Numbered from the stretch's first letter, positions 18,250 through 28,131 are shown. The stretch: DNA of 64,000 nucleotides from an uncultured Pelagibacteraceae bacterium (GCA_902569245.1 CACFTO010000004.1:1-64000); one strand, 5' to 3'. Notes: generated by a model from the letters alone, not told the origin. Numbers and translations are program-made.

Positions 18250-19416
18250 TTAATCTGGGAATGGTAAAGAAGTTATAATGCCTTTTCTATTTTTTCCATT
18301 GAAAGTATTTACAAAAACCTCATTTCCAATTTCCCAATAATCTTTTAAAATCATAGAAAGGCCTATATTCTTCCTAAATCCTGGAGAATATATTCCAGAT
18401 GCAATTTGCCCAATTTTTACATTATCTTTTGAGTATACTGGTAAAGGCACACCGGTTGGCTTACACGGATCTCCATCAAACAAAATTCCTCTCATTCTTT
18501 GTACAATTCCATCAGATTGGATTTTTCTTAAAGCCTCTTTACCTATAAAATCATGATCATCCTCTTGTTTGCAGTATTTTTCAAGATTGCACTCAAGAGG
18601 ATTATTTTCTCTTGTAAAGTCATTTCCATAAGACATTAACCCAGCCTCAATTCTATCAATTAAATTTGGACATCCTGGAGAAATATTAAATTTTTGTCCG
18701 TTCTCCCATATAGTATCCCAAAGTTTTTCTCCGAGTTCTATCTCATTAAAATGTTTTTCAAATCCTTTAAAGTATATTTCAAAACCATCTTGTTTACTGT
18801 AGCCAGATCTTGCAATAATTTGTTTAGTTCCTAAAAAATCAAACACTTTAAAATTAAAAAATTTCAATTTTTTTATATCGTCACCAAAAATTGAAATTAG
18901 TAGATCCTCAGATTTCGGACCTTGAATAGCTAGTGGATATACGTCTGGTTCGATAATTTCTACGTTTAATTTTGATCCCAAAGCAATTCCTTTTGCCCAA
19001 AGTAAAATGTCAGAATCTGCAATAGAAATCCAAAACATATCATCGTCAAGTTTTAATAAAACTGGATCATTAATCATCCCAGCTGTGTCGTCAATTATTG
19101 GAATATAAAAACATTTACCGGTCTCCATTTTTTTTATGGATCGTGGTGTCATTTTTTGAACCAATTTTTCAGCATCAGGTCCTGTAATTTGTACTTGTCT
19201 CTGGCATGACACATCCCACACTTGAACCTGCTCTCTTAAATGCCAGTAGTCTTCTTCTACAGTATTTTTAAAACCTTTTGGTAGTAGCATATGATTAACT
19301 ACAGTAAAATCAGATACTCCGCATTCCTCTACTTTATTTGTAAATGGGGTTCGTCTTATACGCCTAGACATATTTAATTTTATATTTTTTTGCGTAATTA
19401 AATTTTCTTTACTCAT
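18250..19416 (-). CDS. GcvT/DmdA-family protein, DMSP demethylase-like
   Basis: RRIRRTPFTNKVEECGVSDFTVVNHMLLPKGF, HLREQVQVWDVSCQRQVQITGPDAEKLVQKMTPR, WISIADSDILLWAKGIALGSKLNVEIIEPDVYPLAIQGPKS, ARSGYSKQDGFEIY, closely reminiscent of DmdA. Confidence 0.7.
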   Translation of the reverse strand: MSKENLITQKNIKLNMSRRIRRTPFTNKVEECGVSDFTVVNHMLLPKGFKNTVEEDYWHLREQVQVWDVSCQRQVQITGPDAEKLVQKMTPRSIKKMETGKCFYIPIIDDTAGMINDPVLLKLDDDMFWISIADSDILLWAKGIALGSKLNVEIIEPDVYPLAIQGPKSEDLLISIFGDDIKKLKFFNFKVFDFLGTKQIIARSGYSKQDGFEIYFKGFEKHFNEIELGEKLWDTIWENGQKFNISPGCPNLIDRIEAGLMSYGNDFTRENNPLECNLEKYCKQEDDHDFIGKEALRKIQSDGIVQRMRGILFDGDPCKPTGVPLPVYSKDNVKIGQIASGIYSPGFRKNIGLSMILKDYWEIGNEVFVNTFNGKNRKGIITSLPFPD

Positions 19417-19417
19417 T

Positions 19418-19753
19418 TTATTTAGACCACCACACTGTGTAGCTATTTTTAGAAATTATTATTGGAATATGATATTTTTTATTTTGATCTTCCATTTGAA
19501 ATTTAATGTTAATTTCTGAAACTATTTTTTTTTCTGAAAAATAATTGCCAGTTTTACAGACCATTTCATACTCACATTTGCAGTCGTCTTTACTTAATTC
19601 AAATTCTTGGAGTATTCGACCACCTTCATCAGATTTCGTCTCGCAGAATACTTTCTTTTTTCCATTTTCATTAATTTGATAAATAATTACATCAACATTT
19701 GCAGCGTGCGAGCCATTTGTTGCATCCAATAAGTGAGAAGAGAAAGTTGCCAC
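19418..19753 (-). CDS. Transthyretin-like/5-hydroxyisourate hydrolase-like protein with divergent C-terminus
   Basis: SSHLLDATNGSHAANVDVIIYQ and DEGGRI match HIUase N-terminal motifs, YHIPIIISKNSY matches the late region; the terminal YRGS is replaced by VWWSK. Confidence 0.7.
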   Translation of the reverse strand: MATFSSHLLDATNGSHAANVDVIIYQINENGKKKVFCETKSDEGGRILQEFELSKDDCKCEYEMVCKTGNYFSEKKIVSEINIKFQMEDQNKKYHIPIIISKNSYTVWWSK

Positions 19754-19755
19754 AA

Positions 19756-21498
19756 TTATTCTATTGATGATTTCTCTCTTTTACTTGCAACTGCAGAGAC
19801 TATTGGGCTTAATACAGGTTTTGCTTTAACATTTACACATGCGGGTTTTCCACTTTCCATAGCTCTTTTCAGCGCTGGACCTAGCTCTTCTCTTTTATTA
19901 ACTAATTCTCCATGTCCTCCAAAACCCTCAAATATCTTGTGAAATGGTATATCACGAAAATCAGTTCCCACGCTTTTTCCACTTTTAAATAATCTCTCTT
20001 GTTGTTGACCAATTGAAGCAAGGCCACCGTTATTATCAATTACAACAGTAATAGGTTTTTTCTCATAAAATACACTTTCAATAGACATACCTCCTGATAA
20101 AAATGCACCATCACCGCTAATCAGAACTACATTTGAATCTGGATTATGATTTTTAGCAGATAGAGCGAATGAAACTCCAACACCTAACATACTAAAAGTT
20201 CCAGGATGCAAAATCCCTTTTAATTTTTTCCCTTTGGCACCTGCAATGTTGATAGCAATTTCTGACCAAAAATGAGTATTTCCTCCATCGATTACAAGCC
20301 AATCATTTTCATTCATTGCATCTTGAACATCCAATGAAAGTTGTAAAGGGTGAATTTTTCCTCCATTTTTTTTTGATGCTTCAGCTTCAATTTCTAAATC
20401 TTTTAAAGATTTATCAACCCACTCTTTCTTTTTTTTTTTATTTTCCTCAAACCAATTTGTACCTAAAGACCATTTATTATTTTTTTTTAAGTTAGATAAT
20501 GTGTCTAAAAAAACACCAGGATCACTTAGTAAACTTAAATCTGCAGCTCTATTAAGTTCTAATTCTTCATGTGAACCATTTACACAAACTAATTTTGTTG
20601 ATTCCGGTATAAAAGGTGGATTTCCAAAATTTAATTGATTATCTAATCTCGCTCCAACAACAAGAACTAGATCTGAATTGTGTAATGCAAATTCTGAGGG
20701 AGGGTATTGATGTATATCAGCCAACCCCATATAAGCGTTAGCTTCCTCTCCTAATAATTTTTGATGATACGGGACATTAAAAATTGGTATATTTAAATTG
20801 TTACCAGCTGCTTCAAGATTTTTTTCTGAATGTGACCACCAAACACCATGTCCACCAATGATGATTGGTTTTTTCGAATTACAAGCAAGTTCTAAGACTT
20901 CTGAAAGTGAATTTGGATCTGGCCACGCTTTGGCTATAGGTTTTGCTTTTTGAGAATATGGTCTTTCTTCTAAACCAACTTCCTCAGCAAAAGATGAAAA
21001 CATTATATCAACAGGAAGACTAAGATGTACAGCACCAGGATACCCATTAGTTGCAATATGATATGCTTTGTCTACAAATTCTCTTATTCTAGTTCCATCA
21101 GTAATACTTGCACTATATTTGGTTAAAGGGGCTGCAATTGAAACATCGTCAATTTCTTTAAAACCACCTGAACCTTGTCTTTTAAGACTGCTAGATCCTG
21201 TGATGTAAATAATGGGACTTCTCTCGCCCCAAGCTTCCATCATTGAAGGGACAGCATTAGTAAATCCTTCAGGTCCAACTAAACAGACTGATGGTTTACG
21301 TGTAATCCTTGTATTGCCATCTGCTAAATGTCCAGCAATTTGCTCATGAGGAGTGTTTATAACCTCAATTTGGCACTCAGCAAAACCTTCAATTGCTGGA
21401 TTACAAAAACCTCCTGAAAGTGTGAAAACTTTACTAATTCCTTTGTCTTTAAGAGCTCTTGCAAGTAACGCTCCCCCTCTAATTTTATTTTCACTCAT
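19756..21498 (-). CDS. Thiamine-pyrophosphate-dependent enzyme (acetolactate synthase/2-hydroxyacyl-CoA lyase-like)
   Basis: TPHEQIAGHLADG catalytic Glu region, GDGAFLSGGMSIESVFYEKKPITVVIDNNGG TPP motif. Confidence 0.9.
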   Translation of the reverse strand: MSENKIRGGALLARALKDKGISKVFTLSGGFCNPAIEGFAECQIEVINTPHEQIAGHLADGNTRITRKPSVCLVGPEGFTNAVPSMMEAWGERSPIIYITGSSSLKRQGSGGFKEIDDVSIAAPLTKYSASITDGTRIREFVDKAYHIATNGYPGAVHLSLPVDIMFSSFAEEVGLEERPYSQKAKPIAKAWPDPNSLSEVLELACNSKKPIIIGGHGVWWSHSEKNLEAAGNNLNIPIFNVPYHQKLLGEEANAYMGLADIHQYPPSEFALHNSDLVLVVGARLDNQLNFGNPPFIPESTKLVCVNGSHEELELNRAADLSLLSDPGVFLDTLSNLKKNNKWSLGTNWFEENKKKKKEWVDKSLKDLEIEAEASKKNGGKIHPLQLSLDVQDAMNENDWLVIDGGNTHFWSEIAINIAGAKGKKLKGILHPGTFSMLGVGVSFALSAKNHNPDSNVVLISGDGAFLSGGMSIESVFYEKKPITVVIDNNGGLASIGQQQERLFKSGKSVGTDFRDIPFHKIFEGFGGHGELVNKREELGPALKRAMESGKPACVNVKAKPVLSPIVSAVASKREKSSIE

Positions 21499-21499
21499 T

Positions 21500-22663
21500 T
21501 TAGTAATTTACCTTATTTATAGTACTATCTATTACTATATTAGAAGTAACATCATTAATATCATTTAATCCTACTAACCCGAGTGTAGTGCTAGCTTCTT
21601 CTTTAATTATTTCCACAATTCTCCTTAATCCTTTTCTTCCATCAGCTCCCATTGCATACATTACGGGTCTACCAATCATTGCATAATCGGCACCAAATGC
21701 AAGCGCTCTCACTATATCACTGCCACTTCTTATTCCACTATCAAAGATTAAAGGAAAGTCACTTCCAACTGATTTTCTTATTAGTGGAAGCATATTTATT
21801 GCAGCCATAGCACTATCTAATTGTCTACCACCATGATTTGAAACTTGAATTGCATCAGCCCCTGCTTCTTTTATTTGTTTTGCATCATCAGGAGACATTA
21901 CTCCCTTAATTATCAATTTACCTTTCCATTTATCTCTTACTCTCTTTAAAGTATCCCAATCTGTAGAACCTCTGCTTTCTTTTCTTTTAAATATTCCATC
22001 ACCACTTTTAGATGTTACATAATTCATTGGCTTAGGAATACCACTGAGTAAAGTAGAAAGAGACCAGATAGGGTGAGTTGCAAAATCAAAAAATTGTTTC
22101 GGACCTATTTTAAAAGGATAGGAGAAACCATTTTTATCATCTCTGGTTCGTCTTGATAGTACTGGAACATCTACTGTTAATATTGCTACTTCGTATCCAG
22201 TATTCTTAGCTCTATCTAAAAGTTCCATAACAAAATTTTCATCCTGAAATATATATAGCTGCATCCAGGAGTGACCTTCTGAAAGTTCATACATTTTTTC
22301 TAAAGTTGTGGTAGAAGCCATAGAAACACAAGTAGGTATATTATTCCTCGCACTTTCAGCCGCTAACATAGAGTCTGCTCCAGGCCATGATAAATTAGTC
22401 ATTCCCATTGGAGCAAAACCAAATGGAAAATCAAATTCATAACCTAATACTTTTTTCTTAAGAGATCTTTTCTCAACATTTCTTAATACTTTAGGTTCAA
22501 GTCTAATCTGATCTAATGCTTTGCTATTTATTTCTGCTAATTTTTCATCTCCAGAAGCTCCATCGATAAAATCAAAAACTAATTTAGGTAGACGTTTTCT
22601 TGACAGTTCTCTTGCATCTTTAATGCTAAAAATTTTTTGACTTGGTAAAATATTATCACTCAT
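21500..22663 (-). CDS. FMN-dependent alpha-hydroxyacid dehydrogenase/oxidase (lactate oxidase/glycolate oxidase family)
   Basis: FDFIDGASGDE, FPFGFAPMGMTNL, QVSNHGGRQLDSA, FDSGIRSGSDIVRALAFGADYAMIGRPVMYA. Confidence 0.93.
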   Translation of the reverse strand: MSDNILPSQKIFSIKDARELSRKRLPKLVFDFIDGASGDEKLAEINSKALDQIRLEPKVLRNVEKRSLKKKVLGYEFDFPFGFAPMGMTNLSWPGADSMLAAESARNNIPTCVSMASTTTLEKMYELSEGHSWMQLYIFQDENFVMELLDRAKNTGYEVAILTVDVPVLSRRTRDDKNGFSYPFKIGPKQFFDFATHPIWSLSTLLSGIPKPMNYVTSKSGDGIFKRKESRGSTDWDTLKRVRDKWKGKLIIKGVMSPDDAKQIKEAGADAIQVSNHGGRQLDSAMAAINMLPLIRKSVGSDFPLIFDSGIRSGSDIVRALAFGADYAMIGRPVMYAMGADGRKGLRRIVEIIKEEASTTLGLVGLNDINDVTSNIVIDSTINKVNY

Positions 22664-23348
22664 TATTAATTTTAATATATTCTTTTAAATTAAGTTGTTT
22701 ATTTTGATCAACAAAATAAGCATTATGACTTTCTCTTGAAGAATAAACCTCAGTTGGTTTTCCGTCAATAAAAAGTACCGCAACTCCATCATCAACTGCT
22801 ATACCATTTGGTAAAGTTTTATTTTTTATACTTTGTCTATATTTATCTGCTCTTTTTGCATCTGAATAATGTGGAGTAAAGCTTCCAGATATAAGTCCAA
22901 TACCATTTAATGGTTTAAAACCAGGTCCATCTGAGTCTGTAAGAAAATAATCAAACCAACATGCAGCCCCAGCACTTACACCAGAAAGAATTATTCCTGA
23001 GTTATAAACTTCTTTAAAAATTTCAAATAATTTATTTCTTTTCCATAAGTCGAGCATAAATTTAGTATTTCCTCCGCCAACATAAATAGCATCTAAATTT
23101 GAAATCCAGTTTTCAAAACCCTTAACATTTGAGACAAGATTGAAATGTGAAACTTTAAAATTAGTATTTTTAAATCTTTTATAGAATAGCTCAGTTTTTT
23201 TTACGTCATCATTACTAGCAGTTGGCAAAAACCCTACAGAACATTTTTTTTTACTTACTTGATCTAAAAAAAATTGATCTAAATCGCTATCTTCATCATG
23301 AGTGAAACCACCACCTCCAACTGCTATTATTTGTTTTTTACCCTTCAC
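22656..23348 (-). CDS. Peptidase S51 family (peptidase E/cyanophycinase-like)
   Basis: YVGGGNTKFMLDLW, LSGVSAGAACWFDYFLTDS nucleophile motif, GLISGSFTPHYSD. Confidence 0.85.
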   Translation of the reverse strand: MKGKKQIIAVGGGGFTHDEDSDLDQFFLDQVSKKKCSVGFLPTASNDDVKKTELFYKRFKNTNFKVSHFNLVSNVKGFENWISNLDAIYVGGGNTKFMLDLWKRNKLFEIFKEVYNSGIILSGVSAGAACWFDYFLTDSDGPGFKPLNGIGLISGSFTPHYSDAKRADKYRQSIKNKTLPNGIAVDDGVAVLFIDGKPTEVYSSRESHNAYFVDQNKQLNLKEYIKINNE

Positions 23349-23361
23349 TAAATAAATTTTT

Positions 23362-24591
23362 TTAATTTGTGGTTTTAATACCAGGCCAAGGATTAGGTGC
23401 TTTAGGAATATTTCTATTTAGACCTCTAACAATTTCTCCTTTGGGATCATACATTGGCAATTTACAGATTTCTCCTTTATGTACTTTTCCATCAGTGCAT
23501 TTAACATCAACAACATCTCCTGGTCCATTTTCATTATTATCGAGGTGCACAATACCAACTCCACAAATTTGATATGGTGACCAAGTGCTAGAAGTTATTT
23601 TACCAATATTTTTTTCATTTATTTTAATGCTCTCACCTTTAATAGCAGTTCCCTCTGCAATTCTAATCCCCCATGTTTTGCATTTTTTATCTGACGTCAT
23701 GAGAGCTTCTTTTCCAATAAAATCTTCTTTATCAAAATTTATAAAACGCCCAAGACCAACTGAAAATGGATTTGTTTTTTTTGTAAAATCTTGTCCTGCA
23801 GATAGTAGACCTGCCTCAATTCTTCTACATCTAAAACCTGGAGTGGCAACTAAAATCATACCTAATTTTTTTCCTTCTTCAAGAATGTAATCTCCTATTT
23901 TTTCAGTTTCATTTTCAGGTCGAAAATAAATTTCCCAACCAAGTTCATTTGTAAAACCACTTCGACTTACAATTACTTTTTGATCTAAGATTTGTAATTC
24001 TTTCCAATCAAAATATTTCCAATCATTCTCTGAAAAACCTTCAGCTATATTTTCTAACAGTTTCATTGATAAAGGACCCTGGATTTGACTTACCCATACT
24101 TCAGGATCTTTTATTTCAACATCCATATTATTAGAGTGAGCTTTATACCAAGAAAAAAGATCTCCATCTGCTTGGGCAAACCAATATTTATCTTCATCAA
24201 TTTTTAATAGAACTCCATCCGTGATCATTCCTCCATCATGATAACAAGCAAACTGGTAAGAACACCTTCCTTTTGATATTTTTGATACATCTCTTGGAAA
24301 TATTTTTTGTAATAATTTTAATGAGTCTGGACCAGATATTTCAAATGGATGTTCACCAGTATGTCTAAATATTATTTCTTGCCTTCCTTTCCAATACATT
24401 TCCTCAGGGCTAACATTTGACAATTTTTCAAGCGTTAATCTTCCAGCATAATTAGAATACTCAGGGTTATAAGGAAGTTCTTGATAAGTTAGTGGATGAA
24501 CTTGAATTGACCTTGCAAGCTCCAAAGAGTTAGAATTTTCAAGGCTAACAGGCTTAACTGTAAACCTATATTTATTGATTAAATCTTTCAT
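23362..24591 (-). CDS. GcvT/DmdA-family aminomethyltransferase/demethylase-like protein
   Basis: PFEISGPDSLKLLQKIFPRDV, GGMITDGVLLKID, QIQGPLSMKLLENI, SRSGFTNELGWEIYF, GFRCRRIEAGLLSAGQDFT. Confidence 0.82.
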   Translation of the reverse strand: MKDLINKYRFTVKPVSLENSNSLELARSIQVHPLTYQELPYNPEYSNYAGRLTLEKLSNVSPEEMYWKGRQEIIFRHTGEHPFEISGPDSLKLLQKIFPRDVSKISKGRCSYQFACYHDGGMITDGVLLKIDEDKYWFAQADGDLFSWYKAHSNNMDVEIKDPEVWVSQIQGPLSMKLLENIAEGFSENDWKYFDWKELQILDQKVIVSRSGFTNELGWEIYFRPENETEKIGDYILEEGKKLGMILVATPGFRCRRIEAGLLSAGQDFTKKTNPFSVGLGRFINFDKEDFIGKEALMTSDKKCKTWGIRIAEGTAIKGESIKINEKNIGKITSSTWSPYQICGVGIVHLDNNENGPGDVVDVKCTDGKVHKGEICKLPMYDPKGEIVRGLNRNIPKAPNPWPGIKTTN

Positions 24592-24707
24592 TATTTTTTT
24601 TTTAAATAATCAAAATACATCAATAAAACAAATAAAAAAGAACCATTTTCACTGTTGCTATATAAGTTGCTAATTGTTACCTTTTATTTTTTTAAAGAGA
24701 GGAAATT

Positions 24708-26195
24708 ATGAAAAACATTTTTAAATTGATATCAGTTTCATTGGTATCACTATTTGTAACGTTTTCTTTTGCTAATGCATCAAGTGGAGTTTTTAAATTA
24801 TCTCATGATGTTGGTTTTGGAAAAGATACAAATTTAGACGCAATTACTAAGGGACGACTGTTTCAGGTAGTAATAATGACACAGAACCGTCTTGTTAGAA
24901 AAGATCTTAAAGGAGTTACATCGCCTGAGCTTGCAACAGACTGGTCAGGAAATGCTGATGCAACAGAATGGACTTTTAATTTAAGAAAAGGTGTTAAATT
25001 CCATGATGGATCTGAGTTCGATGCAGAGGATGTAAAATACTCTTTGATGCGAGTTAAAGATCCTGAAATTGGTTCGCCTGCTAAGAAAAGTATGAGTGCA
25101 GTAACGGATATTGAAGTTGTAGACTCACACACAGTTAAAATGAAGTTGAATACATCATTTGCAGATTTTCCACTTTTATTAACTGACTATAGATTAAGAA
25201 TGATACCTAGCGGATCAGGTGATACTATTGGAAAAACAGGTATTGGAACTGGACCTTTTATAGTAGAAAAATTTGATGCTGAGGGAACAACAATTCTTAA
25301 AGCAAACCCAGATTATTGGGAAGGGGCTCCTAAACTTGCTGAAGTGCATGTAATAGCTATCCCAGATGGTCAAGCTAGAATTCAAGCTCTACTTACAGGT
25401 CAAATAGATATGAATAGATATGTTCCATTCAATCAGAAAAAAATATTTGATGGTAACTCAAAGTTTAATGTTTCAGTTATTCCTACAGGAAACTGGAGAG
25501 GTATGGTAATGAGAACTGACGTTGCACCATTTGATGATGTGAGAGTAAGAAAGGCTGTAAGAATAGCTGTAGATAGACAAGAATTAGTTGATCTAGTTAT
25601 GGCTGGAGCAGCAACAGTATCTTGTGATACTCCTGTTGCACCTTCTGACCAATACAGAATGAAGAAGAGTTGTCCACCTCAACCAGCAACTGCAAAAAAA
25701 TTACTTGCTGAAGCAGGTTATCCAGATGGAATTGATATGACAATTCACGTTTCTACAAAAGAACCAACATGGCCAACTATTGCTGAGGTTTTACAACAAC
25801 AATTTGCAAAAGCTAACATTAGAGCAGATATCCAAATGACACCTTCAAAAAGTTATTGGAATGAAACTTGGATGAAAAAGGCTGTAGCAATGACACGTTG
25901 GAATGAGAGACCTGCAGACAGTATTTTGCATGAAGCTTATCATAGTGAAGCAAAATGGAACGAGTCTTTCTATAAAAGTGCTTCTTTTGACAAAAATTTA
26001 GCTGAAGCTAGAGGAGAGTTAAAATTTAGCAAAAGAAAAGCGGCATACATCAATGCTCAGAAAACACTATGGGAAGAATCTGGAACTATGATTCCGTACC
26101 ACGTATCTAGACTGGTAGTCACATCTTCTAAAGTGAAAAACCTCGACGAAGTTGAGTATTTTTCAATAAGATGGCACACAGTTAGCGTTCAATAA
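24708..26195 (+). CDS. ABC transporter substrate-binding protein, family 5 (dipeptide/oligopeptide)
   Basis: Signal peptide, ATEWTFNLRKGVKFHDGSEFDAEDVKYSLMR signature; SD GAGAGGAAATT. Confidence 0.92.
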   Translation: MKNIFKLISVSLVSLFVTFSFANASSGVFKLSHDVGFGKDTNLDAITKGRLFQVVIMTQNRLVRKDLKGVTSPELATDWSGNADATEWTFNLRKGVKFHDGSEFDAEDVKYSLMRVKDPEIGSPAKKSMSAVTDIEVVDSHTVKMKLNTSFADFPLLLTDYRLRMIPSGSGDTIGKTGIGTGPFIVEKFDAEGTTILKANPDYWEGAPKLAEVHVIAIPDGQARIQALLTGQIDMNRYVPFNQKKIFDGNSKFNVSVIPTGNWRGMVMRTDVAPFDDVRVRKAVRIAVDRQELVDLVMAGAATVSCDTPVAPSDQYRMKKSCPPQPATAKKLLAEAGYPDGIDMTIHVSTKEPTWPTIAEVLQQQFAKANIRADIQMTPSKSYWNETWMKKAVAMTRWNERPADSILHEAYHSEAKWNESFYKSASFDKNLAEARGELKFSKRKAAYINAQKTLWEESGTMIPYHVSRLVVTSSKVKNLDEVEYFSIRWHTVSVQ

Positions 26196-26203
26196 TAATT
26201 TTG

Positions 26204-26233
26204 TTTTACAGGCCTTTAAGTAGGCCTGTAAAA
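26204..26233 (+). other. Perfect 12-bp stem-loop without a T-tract, 3' of the binding-protein gene
   Basis: TTTTACAGGCCT-TTAAGT-AGGCCTGTAAAA. Confidence 0.7.
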
Positions 26234-26277
26234 CCTCTTTCATTTCTAAATAAATAATTTAAAATTTAAGTATTCTT

Positions 26278-27234
26278 ATGCTTTTTTTAATTATAAAGAG
26301 AATTCTATTAGGTCTAATAACTTTATTTATTGTATCATTAATCACTTTTGTTGGAACAGAAATTTTACCCGGTGATGCATGTACAACGTATCTTGAAAGA
26401 CAAGCATTTGGAGAGCAATTAGAAGCTTGTTATAGAAGATTGGGTTTGAATGTTCCTGCATATGAGAGATATGTATCCTGGGCAGTAAATGCTATTCAAG
26501 GAGACTTTGGTTATTCATTGAGTGGAGAAATGCCAATTAAAGAGGTACTAGGGCCACGTATTAAAAATTCATTAGTTCTAGCATCAGCTGCTATTTTTAT
26601 TGGCATTCCAATCGCTCTAATACTTGGAATAGTAACTGCCCTTTGGAGAGATAAATTGCCTGATGTAGCAATTTCAACAGTAACTATATTTGCTATGACT
26701 ATCCCAGAGTTTATTAGTGCTACTTTATTAATCTTAATAATCGCAATATGGTTAGAGTGGTTGCCAGGAATTGTAATTGTTCCAACTGATGTTTCATTCT
26801 TAGAACTATTACCAAATATTATTTTACCAGTAATCGCTATAGCAATGATTATGACAGCTCATATGGCACGGATGGTGAGATCAAGTGTCATTCAAGTTAT
26901 GGCAAGTGAATATGTTCAAATGGCAATTTTAAAAGGTGTTCCATATTGGAAAATGGTTTTTAAACATGTATTACCAAATGCATTATTACCGGCTATTAAT
27001 GTTGTAGCTTTAACAATTGCATGGTTATTAGGAGGAGTTGTTGTAACCGAAGTTGTATTTAATTACCCAGGTCTTGGAAGATTGGTTATTGAGTCGATTT
27101 CAAATAGAGATTTACCTACAGTTCAAGCATTAGCAATAATTCTTGCGTCTATATATGTCAGTATAAATTTATTGGCGGATCTAATGACATTGATGCTAAA
27201 TCCAAGATTAAAGACGTTACAGATAAGAAAATAA
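26278..27234 (+). CDS. ABC transporter permease (DppB/OppB type)
   Basis: LGLNVPAYERYVSWAVNAIQGDFGYSL, HMARMVRSSVIQVMASEYVQMAILKGVPYWKMVFKHVLPNALLP. Confidence 0.92.
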   Translation: MLFLIIKRILLGLITLFIVSLITFVGTEILPGDACTTYLERQAFGEQLEACYRRLGLNVPAYERYVSWAVNAIQGDFGYSLSGEMPIKEVLGPRIKNSLVLASAAIFIGIPIALILGIVTALWRDKLPDVAISTVTIFAMTIPEFISATLLILIIAIWLEWLPGIVIVPTDVSFLELLPNIILPVIAIAMIMTAHMARMVRSSVIQVMASEYVQMAILKGVPYWKMVFKHVLPNALLPAINVVALTIAWLLGGVVVTEVVFNYPGLGRLVIESISNRDLPTVQALAIILASIYVSINLLADLMTLMLNPRLKTLQIRK

Positions 27235-27235
27235 T

Positions 27236-28129
27236 ATGAAATTGGATAATATTTATCAGGAAGAAAAGAAAAGTAATTTCGCAAAAGTCGCTGAAATAAT
27301 AATTACAATGGCCTCAAGACCATCGGGTTTCATTGGTTTAAGTATATTGATTTTCCACGTAGTTCTTGCATTTATTAGCCCTTATATTGCGCCATATGAT
27401 TTTAAAGCAATTAACCCAACTTTAATGCTACAGGCTCCTTCGGCTGAGTATTGGTTTGGAACTGATGATCTTGGAAGAGATGTTTTTACTAGAACAATTT
27501 TAGGTGGAAGAACAGCATTAACAATTACTTTCTTTGGATCTTTGATAGCACTACTTTGGGGTGGTCTATTAGGAATTTTTTGTGGACTGGTTGGTGGAAA
27601 AACTGACGATATAGTGATGAGAATTGTTGATGCATTTTTATCTATACCGTGGATATTAGCAATGTTGTTAATTGTATCTTTGTTAGGTACATCAACTGAA
27701 GTATTGATACCTGCTTTAGGTTTCTTTTATGGTAAAGGAATTGTAAGAGTAGCAAGAGCTGCAACCCACGATGTTATTGCAAAAGACTTTATTGTATCCG
27801 CTAGAGCAAGAGGGCATAGTAATTTTTCAATAATATGGAACGAGATAATTCCAAATGTAAGAGATGCAATTTTAGTGGAAGGTGCAATGAGATGGTCATG
27901 GATGCTACTTGGCTTTAGTTCTTTGTCGTTCCTAGGTTTTGGTGTTAGTCCTCCAACTCCAGATTGGGGATTGATGATATCAAACGCAAGAGGTCTAATG
28001 TCATTTGCTTATTGGTCAGTGATAGCTCCAATTGTTGGTTTAAGCAGCTTAATAATAGGCATCAATTTGACAGCTGATGCTTTTGCTAAAGCCTTAGGTA
28101 TAGATAGATCAACAAAAGCGCCTGTTTAA
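27236..28129 (+). CDS. ABC transporter permease (DppC/OppC type)
   Basis: FGTDDLGRDVFTRTILGGRTAL, KDFIVSARARGHSNFSIIWNEIIPN. Confidence 0.92.
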   Translation: MKLDNIYQEEKKSNFAKVAEIIITMASRPSGFIGLSILIFHVVLAFISPYIAPYDFKAINPTLMLQAPSAEYWFGTDDLGRDVFTRTILGGRTALTITFFGSLIALLWGGLLGIFCGLVGGKTDDIVMRIVDAFLSIPWILAMLLIVSLLGTSTEVLIPALGFFYGKGIVRVARAATHDVIAKDFIVSARARGHSNFSIIWNEIIPNVRDAILVEGAMRWSWMLLGFSSLSFLGFGVSPPTPDWGLMISNARGLMSFAYWSVIAPIVGLSSLIIGINLTADAFAKALGIDRSTKAPV

Positions 28130-28131
28130 AA

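Noticed and set aside
23585-23890. 101-aa plus-strand ORF inside the GcvT-like gene
   Set aside because: Antisense shadow; no independent evidence.
24592-24707. Riboswitch in the divergent intergenic region before the family-5 binding protein
   Set aside because: No recognisable conserved riboswitch core (glycine, SAM-V or other) could be identified by reading; only a short GTTGCTA repeat and an SD.
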